A stretch of 64,000 nucleotides of DNA from Paenibacillus agilis (lineage in GTDB: Bacteria; Bacillota; Bacilli; Paenibacillales; Paenibacillaceae), in the NCBI RefSeq assembly GCF_007786455.1, contig NZ_VNJK01000001.1:2316074-2380073 (forward strand), read 5' to 3'. The position numbers were made by a program, and so were the translations under genes. Shown piece by piece: positions 9,533 to 18,382 of the stretch. The notes beneath the pieces were generated by a model. That model worked only from the letters and a program-made list of their open reading frames with translations. It was not told the origin of the DNA and did not search any database. Position 1 is the stretch's first letter. Every line of letters starts with the position of its first letter.

Positions 9533-9582
9533 TGTGTAACCGTTTACACATAAATCATAGTACGCTAATTTAAAATAGTCAA
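9533..9582 (-). promoter_or_regulatory. rbs operon promoter with LacI-type (RbsR/CcpA) operator
   Basis: On the minus strand, -35 TTGACT (9577-9582), 17-bp spacer, -10 TATGAT (9554-9559). Directly downstream lies the 18-bp dyad TGTGTAAACGGTTACACA (9533-9550) with a central CG, typical of LacI-family operators. Its core also fits the catabolite-response (cre) consensus, so RbsR, CcpA or both could bind (inference). Confidence 0.8.
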
Positions 9583-9642
9583 TCTCATAAAATATGGATT
9601 ATAGATGCATGGAATATTCATTCAAGCATAGACACGACAAAA

Positions 9643-9678
9643 AAATCCATCCTGTGATGATTCCTTTAGGATGGATTT
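9643..9678 (-). terminator. Terminator after serine hydrolase gene
   Basis: Arms AAATCCATCC / GGATGGATTT, then a run of seven T on the minus strand. It ends the MerR-hydrolase transcript. Confidence 0.85.
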
Positions 9679-9707
9679 ACTAAACTTCTACGCTTATATA
9701 CTTGAAT

Positions 9708-10730
9708 TTACGCTATAACTGCCGGAAGAATGCATTCTTTAATCAATGCCCACCTATCGCTCGAATTCATCATAAATGATGATGCTATAGTTACGACTAT
9801 GTCTAGTTCTGGCATGCAGCAAATGACATTGCCTCCATCCCCAAGTGCTAAGTATGCACGAACACCATCCTCTTCTCGTAGCCACCATAGATAGCCGTAA
9901 TGATTAGGGTTCATCACTGTTGATTCATCTATCCATTTTTCCGAAATGAGCGATTGATTGTCCCACCTGCCGCTATTCAAATACAACCATCCGAAACGTG
10001 CCATATCACGTGGAGTTAGTGTAAGCCCCCAACCTCCTGTGGAATAGCCATTGGGGTCATGAACCCACCCTTTCACCTTATTCCCAAATAAGTCCTCAAA
10101 GCCAAATGACTCCATTTCATACTGCGGAATTTCTTTCATGCCGATGGGGCAAAATAAATGCTTGTTGGCAAATTCACGAGCACTTTTTCCTGTACTGCGT
10201 GTAAGGATAGCTGAGAGCAAATGCGCTCCGGCGGTAGAATACTTAAAGGCGCCGATTGCACCATTTTGGCCAAGCATATTCAACGTATAAGATACCCAAT
10301 CAGGCTGCATGCATAACTTATCCAGCGGTTCACGCCAATCCTCAAATGGATACGGAGCTGTCATCGTAAGAAGATGTCGTATCGTGATTTCTCGTTTTTG
10401 CCTATCTGCTGGATCAGGTACATATTCAGGGAAGAAATCCAAAACCTTTTGGTCTACATTTTTAATGTAACCCTGATCTACAGCAATACCAACGAGCGCA
10501 GATACGATACTTTTCGTCACAGATGCTACATGATGCGTATCATTCTGGCCATAGCCATTAAAATAGTTTTCGAAAGCGATATAACCATTTCTCACGACAA
10601 CGATACCGTTTATGTTCTGGTGATTGGTTTTGATCAAACGTTCAAGGTCTATAAACTTGTTGGCGTCCATCTTCAAAGCGGTCGGGTCTTCGGTTTGCCA
10701 TTCTGTCGTTGGCCAATTGTTTCTCTCCAT
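9708..10730 (-). CDS. Serine hydrolase, beta-lactamase/class C family
   Basis: 340 residues. The SxxK motif is Ser 70-Val-Thr-Lys 73 in ASVTKSIVSALVG, the Tyr motif is in FKYSTAGAHLLS, and the third block is ALGDGGN. These define the PF00144 family of penicillin-binding-protein-like esterases and peptidases. No signal peptide is visible, so it may act in the cytoplasm. AGGAGGT sits eight bases before ATG 10730; an in-frame start 16 codons upstream was rejected. It follows the MerR regulator gene by 57 bases on the same strand and is probably cotranscribed. Confidence 0.88.
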   Translation of the reverse strand: MERNNWPTTEWQTEDPTALKMDANKFIDLERLIKTNHQNINGIVVVRNGYIAFENYFNGYGQNDTHHVASVTKSIVSALVGIAVDQGYIKNVDQKVLDFFPEYVPDPADRQKREITIRHLLTMTAPYPFEDWREPLDKLCMQPDWVSYTLNMLGQNGAIGAFKYSTAGAHLLSAILTRSTGKSAREFANKHLFCPIGMKEIPQYEMESFGFEDLFGNKVKGWVHDPNGYSTGGWGLTLTPRDMARFGWLYLNSGRWDNQSLISEKWIDESTVMNPNHYGYLWWLREEDGVRAYLALGDGGNVICCMPELDIVVTIASSFMMNSSDRWALIKECILPAVIA

Positions 10731-10787
10731 GTGTGCATACCTCCTAGAGTGACGATAGTAGTGCTGATCTTCTATCAAATATTGCGA

Positions 10788-11612
10788 CTACTTTTTCTTT
10801 ACAGGGAAATACACCTCAGTGACCATATCTTCAGGTGCTGCGCCTTGTTTAGGATCAGTTGCGTATATCTCATAAGGTGAATACACCAATTCATAGCCTT
10901 CATCTTCCACCCATTCTCTTAACTTTGCATAAACCGATGTCAACTCTGAATAAGGACCGTTTAGTATCGTCTTTGCACAGAGACCACCAGAGAAATCTCT
11001 TGTTCCCTTTACCGCCTCTTTTATTGGAATAGCAAACTCCGTATCATTGCCTGCAGGGTTATAGTCTGGACTGTGATAAATCGTCATCGGTGCACCTAGA
11101 ATCGTTAATCGTCCGGTCGAAATCTTTTCGTACAGGTTGTTAAAATACATTCCATATCCAGCAGCATAGTCATCCTTGCTCATCATTTTGCGTATATACA
11201 AAATATTCAACGGTTGTATCTCAACAAGCTGTACGTCTATTTGGTCAAAGTAAGACATAATCGGAATACCTTTTTCTAAATTTGAAATATCATGGGTCAT
11301 TTGTTTTAGGGTATATTTCAAAGTACTTAGCTTGTCGTCTATCTCTCTTCGTTTGCGATTAAGGACAGAACAGAGCTCCTCTTCTGCTTGATCCTCTTCC
11401 AACTCCAAAATAGCTTTTATTTCTTCCAGCGAAAATTGATAAGATTTCAATCGATTAATGAAGAGCATCTTCTTGAGCTGGTTGATGGAATAATATCTAT
11501 AACCATTCTCAGGGTTAATCTCTTCAGGTTGAATTAAGCCAATTTCGGCATAATAGCGCAGCGTTTTTGTAGATACTTCACAAATTTTTGAGAATTCGCC
11601 TATCGATAGCAC
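10788..11612 (-). CDS. MerR-family regulator with GyrI-like effector domain (BmrR/BltR type)
   Basis: 274 residues. N-terminal MerR winged helix (LSIGEFSKICEVSTKTLRYYAEIGLI) and dimerisation coiled coil (about 75-120), followed by a GyrI-like ligand-binding domain (about 125-274). This is the layout of multidrug-sensing BmrR and BltR. The start is GTG 11612 with GGAGG seven bases upstream. It is followed by a serine hydrolase gene in the same direction. No drug efflux gene is adjacent. Confidence 0.9.
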   Translation of the reverse strand: MLSIGEFSKICEVSTKTLRYYAEIGLIQPEEINPENGYRYYSINQLKKMLFINRLKSYQFSLEEIKAILELEEDQAEEELCSVLNRKRREIDDKLSTLKYTLKQMTHDISNLEKGIPIMSYFDQIDVQLVEIQPLNILYIRKMMSKDDYAAGYGMYFNNLYEKISTGRLTILGAPMTIYHSPDYNPAGNDTEFAIPIKEAVKGTRDFSGGLCAKTILNGPYSELTSVYAKLREWVEDEGYELVYSPYEIYATDPKQGAAPEDMVTEVYFPVKKK

Positions 11613-11807
11613 TAAATCGCCTCCATTCTACGTTGTCATGTAATGTAAGCTGCATGATACATCTTCCTACCGGAACTTGCTTCCATTTCACTGTACACCT
11701 TCTCCTAAGGGCAAGGTCAACACCAAAATTCAAATGAAGTTATCCGCCATATTTCAATCAGCCCTCTGCTAAATGCTGTAATTGAGCACTCTTTGCTATC
11801 CACTAAA

Positions 11808-11849
11808 AATCCCCGTCCAATAAGGGTTAGCTTATCAGAACAGGGATTA
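11808..11849 (-). terminator. Orphan terminator-like hairpin in the 356-bp gap
   Basis: Arms of about 17 bases (AATCCCTGTTCTGATAAG paired with CTTATTGGACGGGGATT through a few wobbles), followed on the minus strand by TTTTTAG. No minus-strand gene lies just upstream: the nearest ends 800 bp away behind its own terminator. It could end an unannotated small RNA or be a remnant. The rest of the gap 11613-11968 shows nothing else I can support. Confidence 0.6.
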
Positions 11850-11968
11850 TCTCATCTATATTTTAAAAGTATACCATAACCTACTTGGCACCTATCCCTT
11901 ACCGTTTCATCATAAGGACATATACTTATTAAAAACTTAAAAATCTATAGTGATAAGGAGGATGTTCC

Positions 11969-12505
11969 GTGGTTAGGAAAACAGATCGACTCACTATTAT
12001 TATAGAAAAAGGAAAAAAGCGTATTATTACTAGAACACCCTTGGCCGGGGTTGATAGGTTGGTATTCGTTGTAAATCATCAGTTTACGAACGCACCCAAT
12101 ACAACTCAAATCGCAAGCGGTGCAGGCCGCAGCAGCGCCGCTGGGAACAATGCTGCTATCAAGTCACCCTATACACAGCAGCAGCAAAGTGTCGGCGCTG
12201 GAGGAACGGCCACGAATGAATGGTTGAAGGCTGCTGACCTCAAACCATACCGTATAAACAATAGAGGAAAAACACGTCGTCCCTTCAAAGAAATTGTTGT
12301 CGTGCTCAACGATCAAATTGTGAAGCTACCTGCCAATGCTGTTAATGCTTCTGCTACACAAGTGGCAAGCGGCGCTGGAAAATACAGCACTGGCGGGACG
12401 AACTCTGCCATTGAGAGTGCAGGAACGAAACAACAGCATGCTGTCGGTGGAGGTGGAACAGCTAAGAACAAGTGGGTAAACAAACGAAGAAAAAAGAAGA
12501 AATAA
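11969..12505 (+). CDS. Basic protein with two internal repeats, function unknown
   Basis: 178 residues, start GTG 11969 with AAGGAGG seven bases upstream. Two copies of a roughly 40-residue unit (about 46-86 and 128-168) share TQ[IV]ASGAG, a Ser/Gly/Asn-rich stretch, a QQ-rich segment and VGxGGTAxNxW. Each copy follows a beta-rich segment (LVFVVN; EIVVVLN). The C-terminus is very basic (RRKKKK). No signal peptide, membrane segment or Cys. I do not recognise the family; the composition is reminiscent of small spore or surface structural proteins, but that is only an impression. Real coding is supported by the ribosome binding site and the conserved repeat frame. Confidence 0.7.
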   Translation: MVRKTDRLTIIIEKGKKRIITRTPLAGVDRLVFVVNHQFTNAPNTTQIASGAGRSSAAGNNAAIKSPYTQQQQSVGAGGTATNEWLKAADLKPYRINNRGKTRRPFKEIVVVLNDQIVKLPANAVNASATQVASGAGKYSTGGTNSAIESAGTKQQHAVGGGGTAKNKWVNKRRKKKK

Positions 12506-12546
12506 TCCAAAGCTGGATGATTAGGCTAGATCATTGAATAGGTGCG

Positions 12547-12583
12547 AAAAGACGGATACTCCTGATAAGCCTGAGTATCCGTC
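12547..12583 (-). terminator. Terminator after secreted protein gene
   Basis: Eleven-base perfect arms GACGGATACTC/GAGTATCCGTC, followed by TTTTC on the minus strand. It can serve the minus-strand gene ending at 12639 and perhaps the convergent plus-strand gene. Confidence 0.7.
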
Positions 12584-12638
12584 GCATGAGATTATATTTG
12601 TATACAATGAAAATGAAGCCGTAATGAATGACTAAGAT

Positions 12639-13424
12639 CTACTTTTTAACCATCGTTTTAGCCAATTTTATTAAATCTTCCTTTGTTAATGGACTGTCTG
12701 GATTTGTTGTGATGGAATAATACTTCCCTTTTTCAGTCCAATAAAGAGTGTTAACTATATATTCATGATTTTTGCTCAGTTTAGGAAATTTCTTCATAGC
12801 CTCATCCGCTGATTCATAAGTGAAACCTTTAGAAGCTTTAGCATCCTTCTTATCTTCCAGAATGTATCTAAATTTAATATAATGCTCTTCACTCTTATAC
12901 TCTAACTCGATTGAGTTCGCACGCGTCCAGTTTACTTTTTTCCAGTGAATCTGTTTTCCCAGCTTTTTGGCTTCTGCCTTCAATTCAGCACTTAATTCCG
13001 TACTGTACGGTCCCCAAATTTCTCCATGCGTAAAATTATATCCTTCTGGAAGATCAGCAGGCTGCTGCAGCACGATATCTTTCAACGTAGAAGCTTTGTT
13101 CCAATAATCTTTGTATGTAGAAAACTCTAATACTGAACCTCCCATCGAGAAAACCTCGTTCGTTTTCTTTTTCGTTAAATCGTTGCTGACATATACGATA
13201 TACATATCATTAGGATTTTTCTTGACTAGTTCCTCAATTTTGTCCAACTCTTCTTTTACTAACTTATCTGCTTTGGATTCAGATTTTGGCTTGGACGCTA
13301 TTTCCTTCCACTTTACATTGCTTCCTGACGTTGACGAGGTTGCCGCCTCCGCAGCTAGATTCATAGAGCTGAACAGCAGTAATCCGCTAAGCGTCGCAAT
13401 TGCTAATTTCATTGTCGTTTTCAT
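12639..13424 (-). CDS. Secreted protein, possible DUF4367-like domain
   Basis: 261 residues from ATG 13424. A Sec signal peptide (MKTTMKLAIATLSGLLLFSS... cleaved near AEA-AT) is followed by a Lys/Glu-rich helix and a globular region. The C-terminal part (about 115-261, with DLPEGYNF, TLYWTEKGKYYSI and LTKEDLIKLAKTMV) resembles the DUF4367 type of extracellular domain found in anti-sigma factors, but there is no membrane anchor or anti-sigma part. No cysteine. A longer frame upstream was rejected because the signal peptide and GAGAGG fit only this start. Function unknown. Confidence 0.75.
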   Translation of the reverse strand: MKTTMKLAIATLSGLLLFSSMNLAAEAATSSTSGSNVKWKEIASKPKSESKADKLVKEELDKIEELVKKNPNDMYIVYVSNDLTKKKTNEVFSMGGSVLEFSTYKDYWNKASTLKDIVLQQPADLPEGYNFTHGEIWGPYSTELSAELKAEAKKLGKQIHWKKVNWTRANSIELEYKSEEHYIKFRYILEDKKDAKASKGFTYESADEAMKKFPKLSKNHEYIVNTLYWTEKGKYYSITTNPDSPLTKEDLIKLAKTMVKK

Positions 13425-13520
13425 GGTTGTTTTTCCTCTCTTCAGTAGGGTCTCATGATGTATAACACCATCAACTAGTGCAATTGTGACGTAATTTGCT
13501 TTAAAGAGAAAAAAATGAAA

Positions 13521-13547
13521 AAAAGCAGAAGATCTTCTCCTGCTTTT
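13521..13547 (-). terminator. Terminator after FAD oxidoreductase gene
   Basis: Arms AAAAGCAG/CTGCTTTT with AGA/TCT inner pairs, ending in seven T on the minus strand, eight bases after the stop codon. Confidence 0.8.
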
Positions 13548-13554
13548 CACAACT

Positions 13555-14679
13555 TCAACCTTCTTCTATTGCTTTACTAATATCGTAATCATTTATATCG
13601 ATATCTAGTTCCAATCCAAGTGCTAATTTTGCTAGCTGGCTTCCTATATAAGGCCCCATTGTTAATCCAGACGAACCAAGACCATTCGCAGCGATAAGAC
13701 CTTCCCACGCTGGAAATGCCCCGATAACTGGAAGAAAGCCGGGTGTAAACGGTCGAAAACCAACACGTACCTCTTCAAATGTACTGCTAGCTAGCCCAGG
13801 CGCCAAAGTTAATCCTTTGTTCAGAACTTCCTGCATGCCACCAGGTGTTACTCTTGTATCGTAGCCTTCTATATCATCTTCATGTGTTGCCCCAATTACA
13901 ATCTTCTGATTATCAAATGCTAACAGATATTGATCAGAAGGAGGCATAACGACAGGCCACGTGCTCGTATCTTGTCCGTCTTGAACTTGTACATGCATAA
14001 TTTGCGCTTTTTGATAACTTACCTTAAAGTTAATGCCTAAAGGTTGTAGAAGTGGTTTGGCCCACGCCCCCGCACAAACGACGACTACGTCAGCAGAGTG
14101 GCTTTCTGCACCAACTGTTACTCCGGTTACACAGTTCAACTGATATTGCAGCGTGGCATCCCCGTGGATGAGGACAGCCCCGTTTCTTTGTGCAGATTGC
14201 ATAAGAGCATCTCGCAGTGCACGACCATCTACACGGGCAGCACCACTAATATGCACAGCATGATACCCTTCTGCTAACAGAGGAAACTGCTCACGGCTTT
14301 CATTTTCATCAAGCAGGGTAATCTCACCGATTTCTGGTGCATCTGCTCTTCTGAGATGTGCTCGCTCTTCCATCTTGTTGATTTTGTCCAAATCATGATG
14401 AAGACTTAGCGATCCAACTTGAGCATAGCCCGTTTCGCTTTCCCCCTCGCTCTCGAGTTGTTCAATCAATTCAGGGTAAAAACGTGCACCAGCCTTCGCT
14501 AGACGGTACCAAGCTTGATTACGTCGTTGAGTTAACCATGGGCAAATAATACCTGCTGCTGCATCCGTAGCTTGTCCTTTATCTTTACGGTCTACGACCA
14601 GAACCTCTGCACCCATTTTTGCTAAGTGGTATGCGGTAGATGCCCCTAGAATTCCTGCTCCTACTATGATGACTTTCAT
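13555..14679 (-). CDS. FAD-dependent amino-acid oxidase/dehydrogenase (DAO family)
   Basis: 374 residues. It begins with a Rossmann FAD site (MKVIIVGAGILGASTAYHLA) and contains the DAO-family features IICPWLTQRR, VVVCAGAWAKPLLQPLG, VGFRPFTPGFLPVIGAF and, near the C-terminus, GLIAANGLGSSGLTMGP. The family oxidises glycine, sarcosine or D-amino acids; the substrate cannot be told. AAAGGA precedes the ATG. It follows the HAD hydrolase gene on the same strand by 166 bases. Confidence 0.9.
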   Translation of the reverse strand: MKVIIVGAGILGASTAYHLAKMGAEVLVVDRKDKGQATDAAAGIICPWLTQRRNQAWYRLAKAGARFYPELIEQLESEGESETGYAQVGSLSLHHDLDKINKMEERAHLRRADAPEIGEITLLDENESREQFPLLAEGYHAVHISGAARVDGRALRDALMQSAQRNGAVLIHGDATLQYQLNCVTGVTVGAESHSADVVVVCAGAWAKPLLQPLGINFKVSYQKAQIMHVQVQDGQDTSTWPVVMPPSDQYLLAFDNQKIVIGATHEDDIEGYDTRVTPGGMQEVLNKGLTLAPGLASSTFEEVRVGFRPFTPGFLPVIGAFPAWEGLIAANGLGSSGLTMGPYIGSQLAKLALGLELDIDINDYDISKAIEEG

Positions 14680-14845
14680 TATGATTGCATTCCTTTCCTA
14701 AATCCATGTATCCATTATAGCGAATTATGCCTAAAAGCATAACATGAACGATTGATTTTAGATAACAACAACCATCATCATAACAGTAATTCATCCTAAA
14801 GAAAGTGAAGTACATCATCGTACAAAAGAAGAGGCAACTTACCAT

Positions 14846-15607
14846 CTACTCCACAGCTACACGTTCGTGAAATAAGTGTATAACTTTGTCGACCACTCGT
14901 TCTTCCTCATTAATGATCTTTTCGGTTGCCATGCTCGCAAGCTCAGGATGATTCCCTACACAAATGGAGCGTTGAGCGTGCTTGAACATGGACATGTCAT
15001 TGGCATCGTTGCCAAACGCAATAAATTCTTGTGACCGCAGTCCCAATGCTTGTAGCCCTGCCCATTTATCAACACCTACGGGGCTAATATCTATGATGTC
15101 TTCAGATCCGTGCATATGAATAACGATCGGAAGCTGCTGCAGCTTACTTAGTAAACTTTGCTGATCAAGGCTATGTAAAATGACTATTTTCACAATCTCC
15201 TCTAGCTCTTCTAAACGTCTAAGTTGTGCCCGCTGCTCTGGGTCCACATTTCTCCTAATCGGATGATCCTCGGCGCCTGTATATGCATAGTCCCATTTGC
15301 TATCTATTAAATAAGTTGCCTCGTATTTCTTTATTAACTGAAGCAGACTGTCCGTTGTATCCTTATCAAAATGAACGGCAGAAAGAATCTCTCCTCCTGC
15401 TGCCACAAATGCCCCATTCCCACCAACCATCGGATAATGATGCATATGCTCAGGAATGACGGGCAACAGATCACGAATCGGTCTTGCTGAGGCAAAAATA
15501 ATTTCATGACCTTTATTCACGAGGAGATCGAGAGCTTTAATCATTTTCTCGCTTAGCGGCTTTCCTGAAAAACAGATCGTCCCGTCCAAATCAAAAACAA
15601 TTTTCAT
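14846..15607 (-). CDS. HAD-superfamily phosphatase (Cof/subfamily IIB type)
   Basis: 253 residues. Motif I FDLDGTI (Asp 5, Asp 7), motif II ASARP, and motif III/IV with Lys (VDKWAGLQALG) and FGNDANDMSMF. The cap between motifs II and III is of the C2B type, giving small-molecule phosphatase activity on sugar or cofactor phosphates. AAGGAGG precedes the ATG. It is divergent from a Crp/Fnr regulator only 86 bp away, so the two may share a promoter region. Confidence 0.9.
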   Translation of the reverse strand: MKIVFDLDGTICFSGKPLSEKMIKALDLLVNKGHEIIFASARPIRDLLPVIPEHMHHYPMVGGNGAFVAAGGEILSAVHFDKDTTDSLLQLIKKYEATYLIDSKWDYAYTGAEDHPIRRNVDPEQRAQLRRLEELEEIVKIVILHSLDQQSLLSKLQQLPIVIHMHGSEDIIDISPVGVDKWAGLQALGLRSQEFIAFGNDANDMSMFKHAQRSICVGNHPELASMATEKIINEEERVVDKVIHLFHERVAVE

Positions 15608-15693
15608 CGTTTATTCTCCTTCCTTTTCTGATATTTATCATAGCAATTGCTTGTATAATAAAAAGGACAGATGTCTCAAATGAGGAGAAAACG

Positions 15694-16389
15694 ATGAAAA
15701 TCATTCATGATGGAGATACAATTCAGCATTATCTTGTGAAATACCAGCTCGATAATCTATTCATGCAATCACAACCCAACTCCGTGCCACTACAACTTCG
15801 CATATATGAGCCCAATGAGCTCATACTCAGAGAAGGCGAAGAGCTTGACGGAATATATTTTCAAGTTGCAGGAAAAACAAAAGTGTCATCCAGTGTAGAG
15901 ACAGGGAAAGCGTTGCTGCTGCGGTTCTGCCACCCATTATCTGTATTCGGTGATATTGAATTAATTCAACAGGTAGTGATTCAGTCTCAGGTGGAAGCGG
16001 TTGAAATGACAACTTTTTTATTCATTAACAAGCGTACCGTCGAAACAGAACTGATGACAAGCTATACCTTTTTACATGAGCTGCTTAAGCATCTTTCCTA
16101 TAAACTTCAAACTTGTACGACCGCTTCAAGAATAAATTTGCTAGCCTCGGTTGAAGAGCGCTTTGCAAGCTACCTATTAACGACTCGTCTTAAAAATGAG
16201 TTCGGCAAGGAGATGCTCACGCCACATATCTCTGAGATTGCATCTTTAATAGGAACGACGCCACGACATCTAAATCGTGTAATTGTAAAGCTGAATGAGA
16301 TGAATATTATTCGTAAAGAAAAGAAAAAGCTATACGTGTTGGATTGGGAACGATTGGACGAGCTGTCAAATGGAATGCTTTACGATTAA
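15694..16389 (+). CDS. Crp/Fnr-family transcriptional regulator (YeiL-like)
   Basis: 231 residues. A cyclic-nucleotide-binding-like beta roll (about 30-120, with LRIYEPNELILREGEELDGIYFQVAGK) is followed by a dimer helix and a C-terminal winged helix (HISEIASLIGTTPRHLNRVIVKLNEMNIIR). There is no N-terminal Cys cluster as in Fnr. The layout resembles YeiL-type regulators. GAGGAG precedes the ATG. It is divergent from the HAD phosphatase gene. Confidence 0.88.
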   Translation: MKIIHDGDTIQHYLVKYQLDNLFMQSQPNSVPLQLRIYEPNELILREGEELDGIYFQVAGKTKVSSSVETGKALLLRFCHPLSVFGDIELIQQVVIQSQVEAVEMTTFLFINKRTVETELMTSYTFLHELLKHLSYKLQTCTTASRINLLASVEERFASYLLTTRLKNEFGKEMLTPHISEIASLIGTTPRHLNRVIVKLNEMNIIRKEKKKLYVLDWERLDELSNGMLYD

Positions 16390-16446
16390 TACATACATAA
16401 ATGAACCAGCCTACTTCCAGCACCCCTTGCGATAACATAGAAATTT

Positions 16447-16629
16447 TCAGCACTTTAGCTCTGGCATTCTTCTATGTTTCGTTTTCTGTTCGAACGCATA
16501 AGCAATACGAATGAGTGTTGGTTCGCTAAAGGCCGTTCCGGCAAACGTAACACCGAACGGCCTGCCATTCGATTGGAATCCAGCTGGAACTGCAATGGAA
16601 GGGTAACCCGCTTTCGCATACGCATATAA
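16447..16629 (-). pseudogene. Amidase C-terminal remnant
   Basis: About 60 codons match only the C-terminal tail of the amidase-signature family: [24 protein letters not shown], then ...[16 protein letters not shown]. The Ser-Ser-Lys catalytic core is missing and the reading frame merges upstream into the terminator of the next gene, so this is a decayed fragment. Confidence 0.75.
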
Positions 16630-16658
16630 AAAAGCCCGCAAGATGCTTGCGGGCTTTT
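16629..16658 (-). terminator. Terminator after ferredoxin-NADP reductase gene
   Basis: Perfect 13-base arms (AAAAGCCCGCAAG / CTTGCGGGCTTTT) with a three-base loop and a T run on the minus strand. It abuts the amidase remnant. Confidence 0.9.
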
Positions 16659-16696
16659 GCAAATTTAAGCTATTTGACGACGTATTTACCTAATCG

Positions 16697-17695
16697 TTAA
16701 AACTTCATATTGCTGCTGTGACCTGGTGATAGTTTTGCGCTTGGATCAATATACACTTTAGCGTTGTTAATCGCCGTTGGCGCTTCACCTAGCCCAACAG
16801 CAATAAGCTTCAATTTACCAGGGTATGTCGTAATATCTCCTGCAGCAAAAATACCTGGTATATTTGTCTGCATTTTCGTATCGACACAGATGGAACCTTT
16901 TTCGATATCTAATCCCCATTCAGAGACAGGGCCTAGGGAAGAAACAAAGCCGTAATTCACGATTAACGCATCACAAGCAATGCGCTTTTCTTCACCCGTA
17001 CGATTGTTTGCGATCGTAATCTCTTTTAAGCGATCATCGCCACCAAGCTGTTTGACGTCCATGAAAGTCAGAACGTTAACGCTCGATTTCATCAAATTCT
17101 CAACACTATGTTCATGAGCTCTGAATTTGTCTCTACGATGAATAATCGTTACGCTATTAGCAACGCCTTCAAGCATTAGGGACCAGTCGACAGCAGAGTC
17201 TCCCCCTCCACATACGACTACGTCTTGTCCAGCAAAGGACTGTAAGTCACCAATGAAATAGTGAAGTCCTTTTCCTTCAAACGTAGCTGCTTCAGGAAGA
17301 TCAAGCTTTCTTGGCTCAAAAGAGCCCACACCTCCTGCAATAATAACAGAACGACCAATGTGTTCCCCTTTATTCGTAACCACTTTGAATTGACGTTCAT
17401 CTTCCTTTATGACTTGCAGCACTTTCTCCTCCAGCTTTACATCAACAGGGAAAGCACTCATTTGATCTTTTAACCGATCTACAAGCTCCTGGGCTGTAAC
17501 CTTAGGAAACCCTGCAACATCATAAATATATTTTTCCGGATATAGAGCTGCCAGTTGGCCTCCTAATTGCGGCATACTATCAATAATTCGCGCACTTGCA
17601 CTTCGCATGCCCGCATAGAACCCGGCAAACATACCTGCTGGACCTCCACCGATAATAATCATATCCACGATTTCATTTGTTTTTTGCTCCTGCAT
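16697..17695 (-). CDS. Ferredoxin/flavodoxin-NADP reductase, thioredoxin-reductase-like (YumC type)
   Basis: 332 residues. FAD site [17 protein letters not shown] and NADPH site [14 protein letters not shown], and [20 protein letters not shown] near the end. It has the thioredoxin reductase fold but no CxxC redox pair, and the size equals Bacillus YumC (332), a reductase for ferredoxin or flavodoxin. GAGAGGAG lies seven bases before ATG 17695; a start nine codons upstream was rejected. Neighbouring genes also concern Fe-S or redox functions. Confidence 0.92.
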   Translation of the reverse strand: MQEQKTNEIVDMIIIGGGPAGMFAGFYAGMRSASARIIDSMPQLGGQLAALYPEKYIYDVAGFPKVTAQELVDRLKDQMSAFPVDVKLEEKVLQVIKEDERQFKVVTNKGEHIGRSVIIAGGVGSFEPRKLDLPEAATFEGKGLHYFIGDLQSFAGQDVVVCGGGDSAVDWSLMLEGVANSVTIIHRRDKFRAHEHSVENLMKSSVNVLTFMDVKQLGGDDRLKEITIANNRTGEEKRIACDALIVNYGFVSSLGPVSEWGLDIEKGSICVDTKMQTNIPGIFAAGDITTYPGKLKLIAVGLGEAPTAINNAKVYIDPSAKLSPGHSSNMKF

Positions 17696-17812
17696 GATGT
17701 TTCTCCTCTCACAGTAACACAAAATGGTTTCTCTTCACTTCATGTAATCAATATGTATACCTTATATATTTTTTATTAGCAAAGCATACATACTTACAGA
17801 CACGAAATGCTC

Positions 17813-18085
17813 TTACTGAAAGAAGATCCCATCTTCGTTACTGTCTATGTTCAACACTCTATTTTTAAACTTCCATGCGTCACTATGCTCAATAAAAAAT
17901 TGATAACCACCAATAGATTTCACAAGAGCAGGATCAATGGGGTCTGCACTCGCATTTATTCCAATAGAGAACGCATCATCGCTTGCACCGACGTATTTTG
18001 CATATACTCTCACATACTGGCCATCTGCCAGCCCCCATTCCTGTTGGAAAGAACGGATCGCATTTTCAGACACAATGATTTCCAT
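17813..18085 (-). CDS. HesB/YadR/YfhF-family protein lacking cysteines
   Basis: 90 residues from ATG 18085 (GGAGTG upstream). The sequence MEIIVSENAIRSFQQEWGL...VRVYAKYVG and later ...IDSNEDGIFF matches the small HesB-like family (YneR type) that shares the A-type Fe-S carrier fold but has no Cys ligands; none is present here. Its precise role is unknown. It is divergent from a SufR-like regulator, with two TATAC-type dyads between them, consistent with a link to iron-sulfur homeostasis (inference). Confidence 0.85.
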   Translation of the reverse strand: MEIIVSENAIRSFQQEWGLADGQYVRVYAKYVGASDDAFSIGINASADPIDPALVKSIGGYQFFIEHSDAWKFKNRVLNIDSNEDGIFFQ

Positions 18086-18177
18086 GGTGATTTCACTCCA
18101 TTTCTTGTTTATCCACGCCATCCTTACAAATGGCTCGTTCATTTATTGTGTATCTTCTCACTATTCTATGATTATGC

Positions 18178-18202
18178 TATACTTTTTATATTTTTAAGTA
18201 TA
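18178..18202. promoter_or_regulatory. Inverted repeat in HesB/SufR-like divergent region (site 1)
   Basis: Perfect arms TATACTT and AAGTATA separated by 11 A/T bases, about 95 bp upstream of the HesB-like start. Candidate operator. Confidence 0.4.
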
Positions 18203-18287
18203 ATATCTTTTAATTAAAATAGTCAATAAACTTCTATGTGAATATATACCGACTGCCTCTTATATTTTCAGCTATCTATTCATATTT

Positions 18288-18303
18288 TATACTTTATAGT
18301 ATA
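18288..18303. promoter_or_regulatory. Inverted repeat upstream of SufR-like gene (site 2)
   Basis: TATACTTTATAGTATA: six-base arms around a four-base centre, 80 bp before the SufR-like start. The same 6-4-6 design recurs at 25665-25682 before the A-type carrier gene. Confidence 0.5.
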
Positions 18304-18382
18304 ATTATAAAATTAAAATTTGAGTGAAAACTACGGTGTTTATTGATAGTTAACTCCACCTGTTTATTGGAGGGATAGTTGC

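Noticed and set aside
14585..14845. 86-codon minus-strand frame before the FAD oxidoreductase
   Set aside because: Cys/aromatic-rich low-quality translation, no ribosome binding site, and it overlaps the oxidoreductase start.
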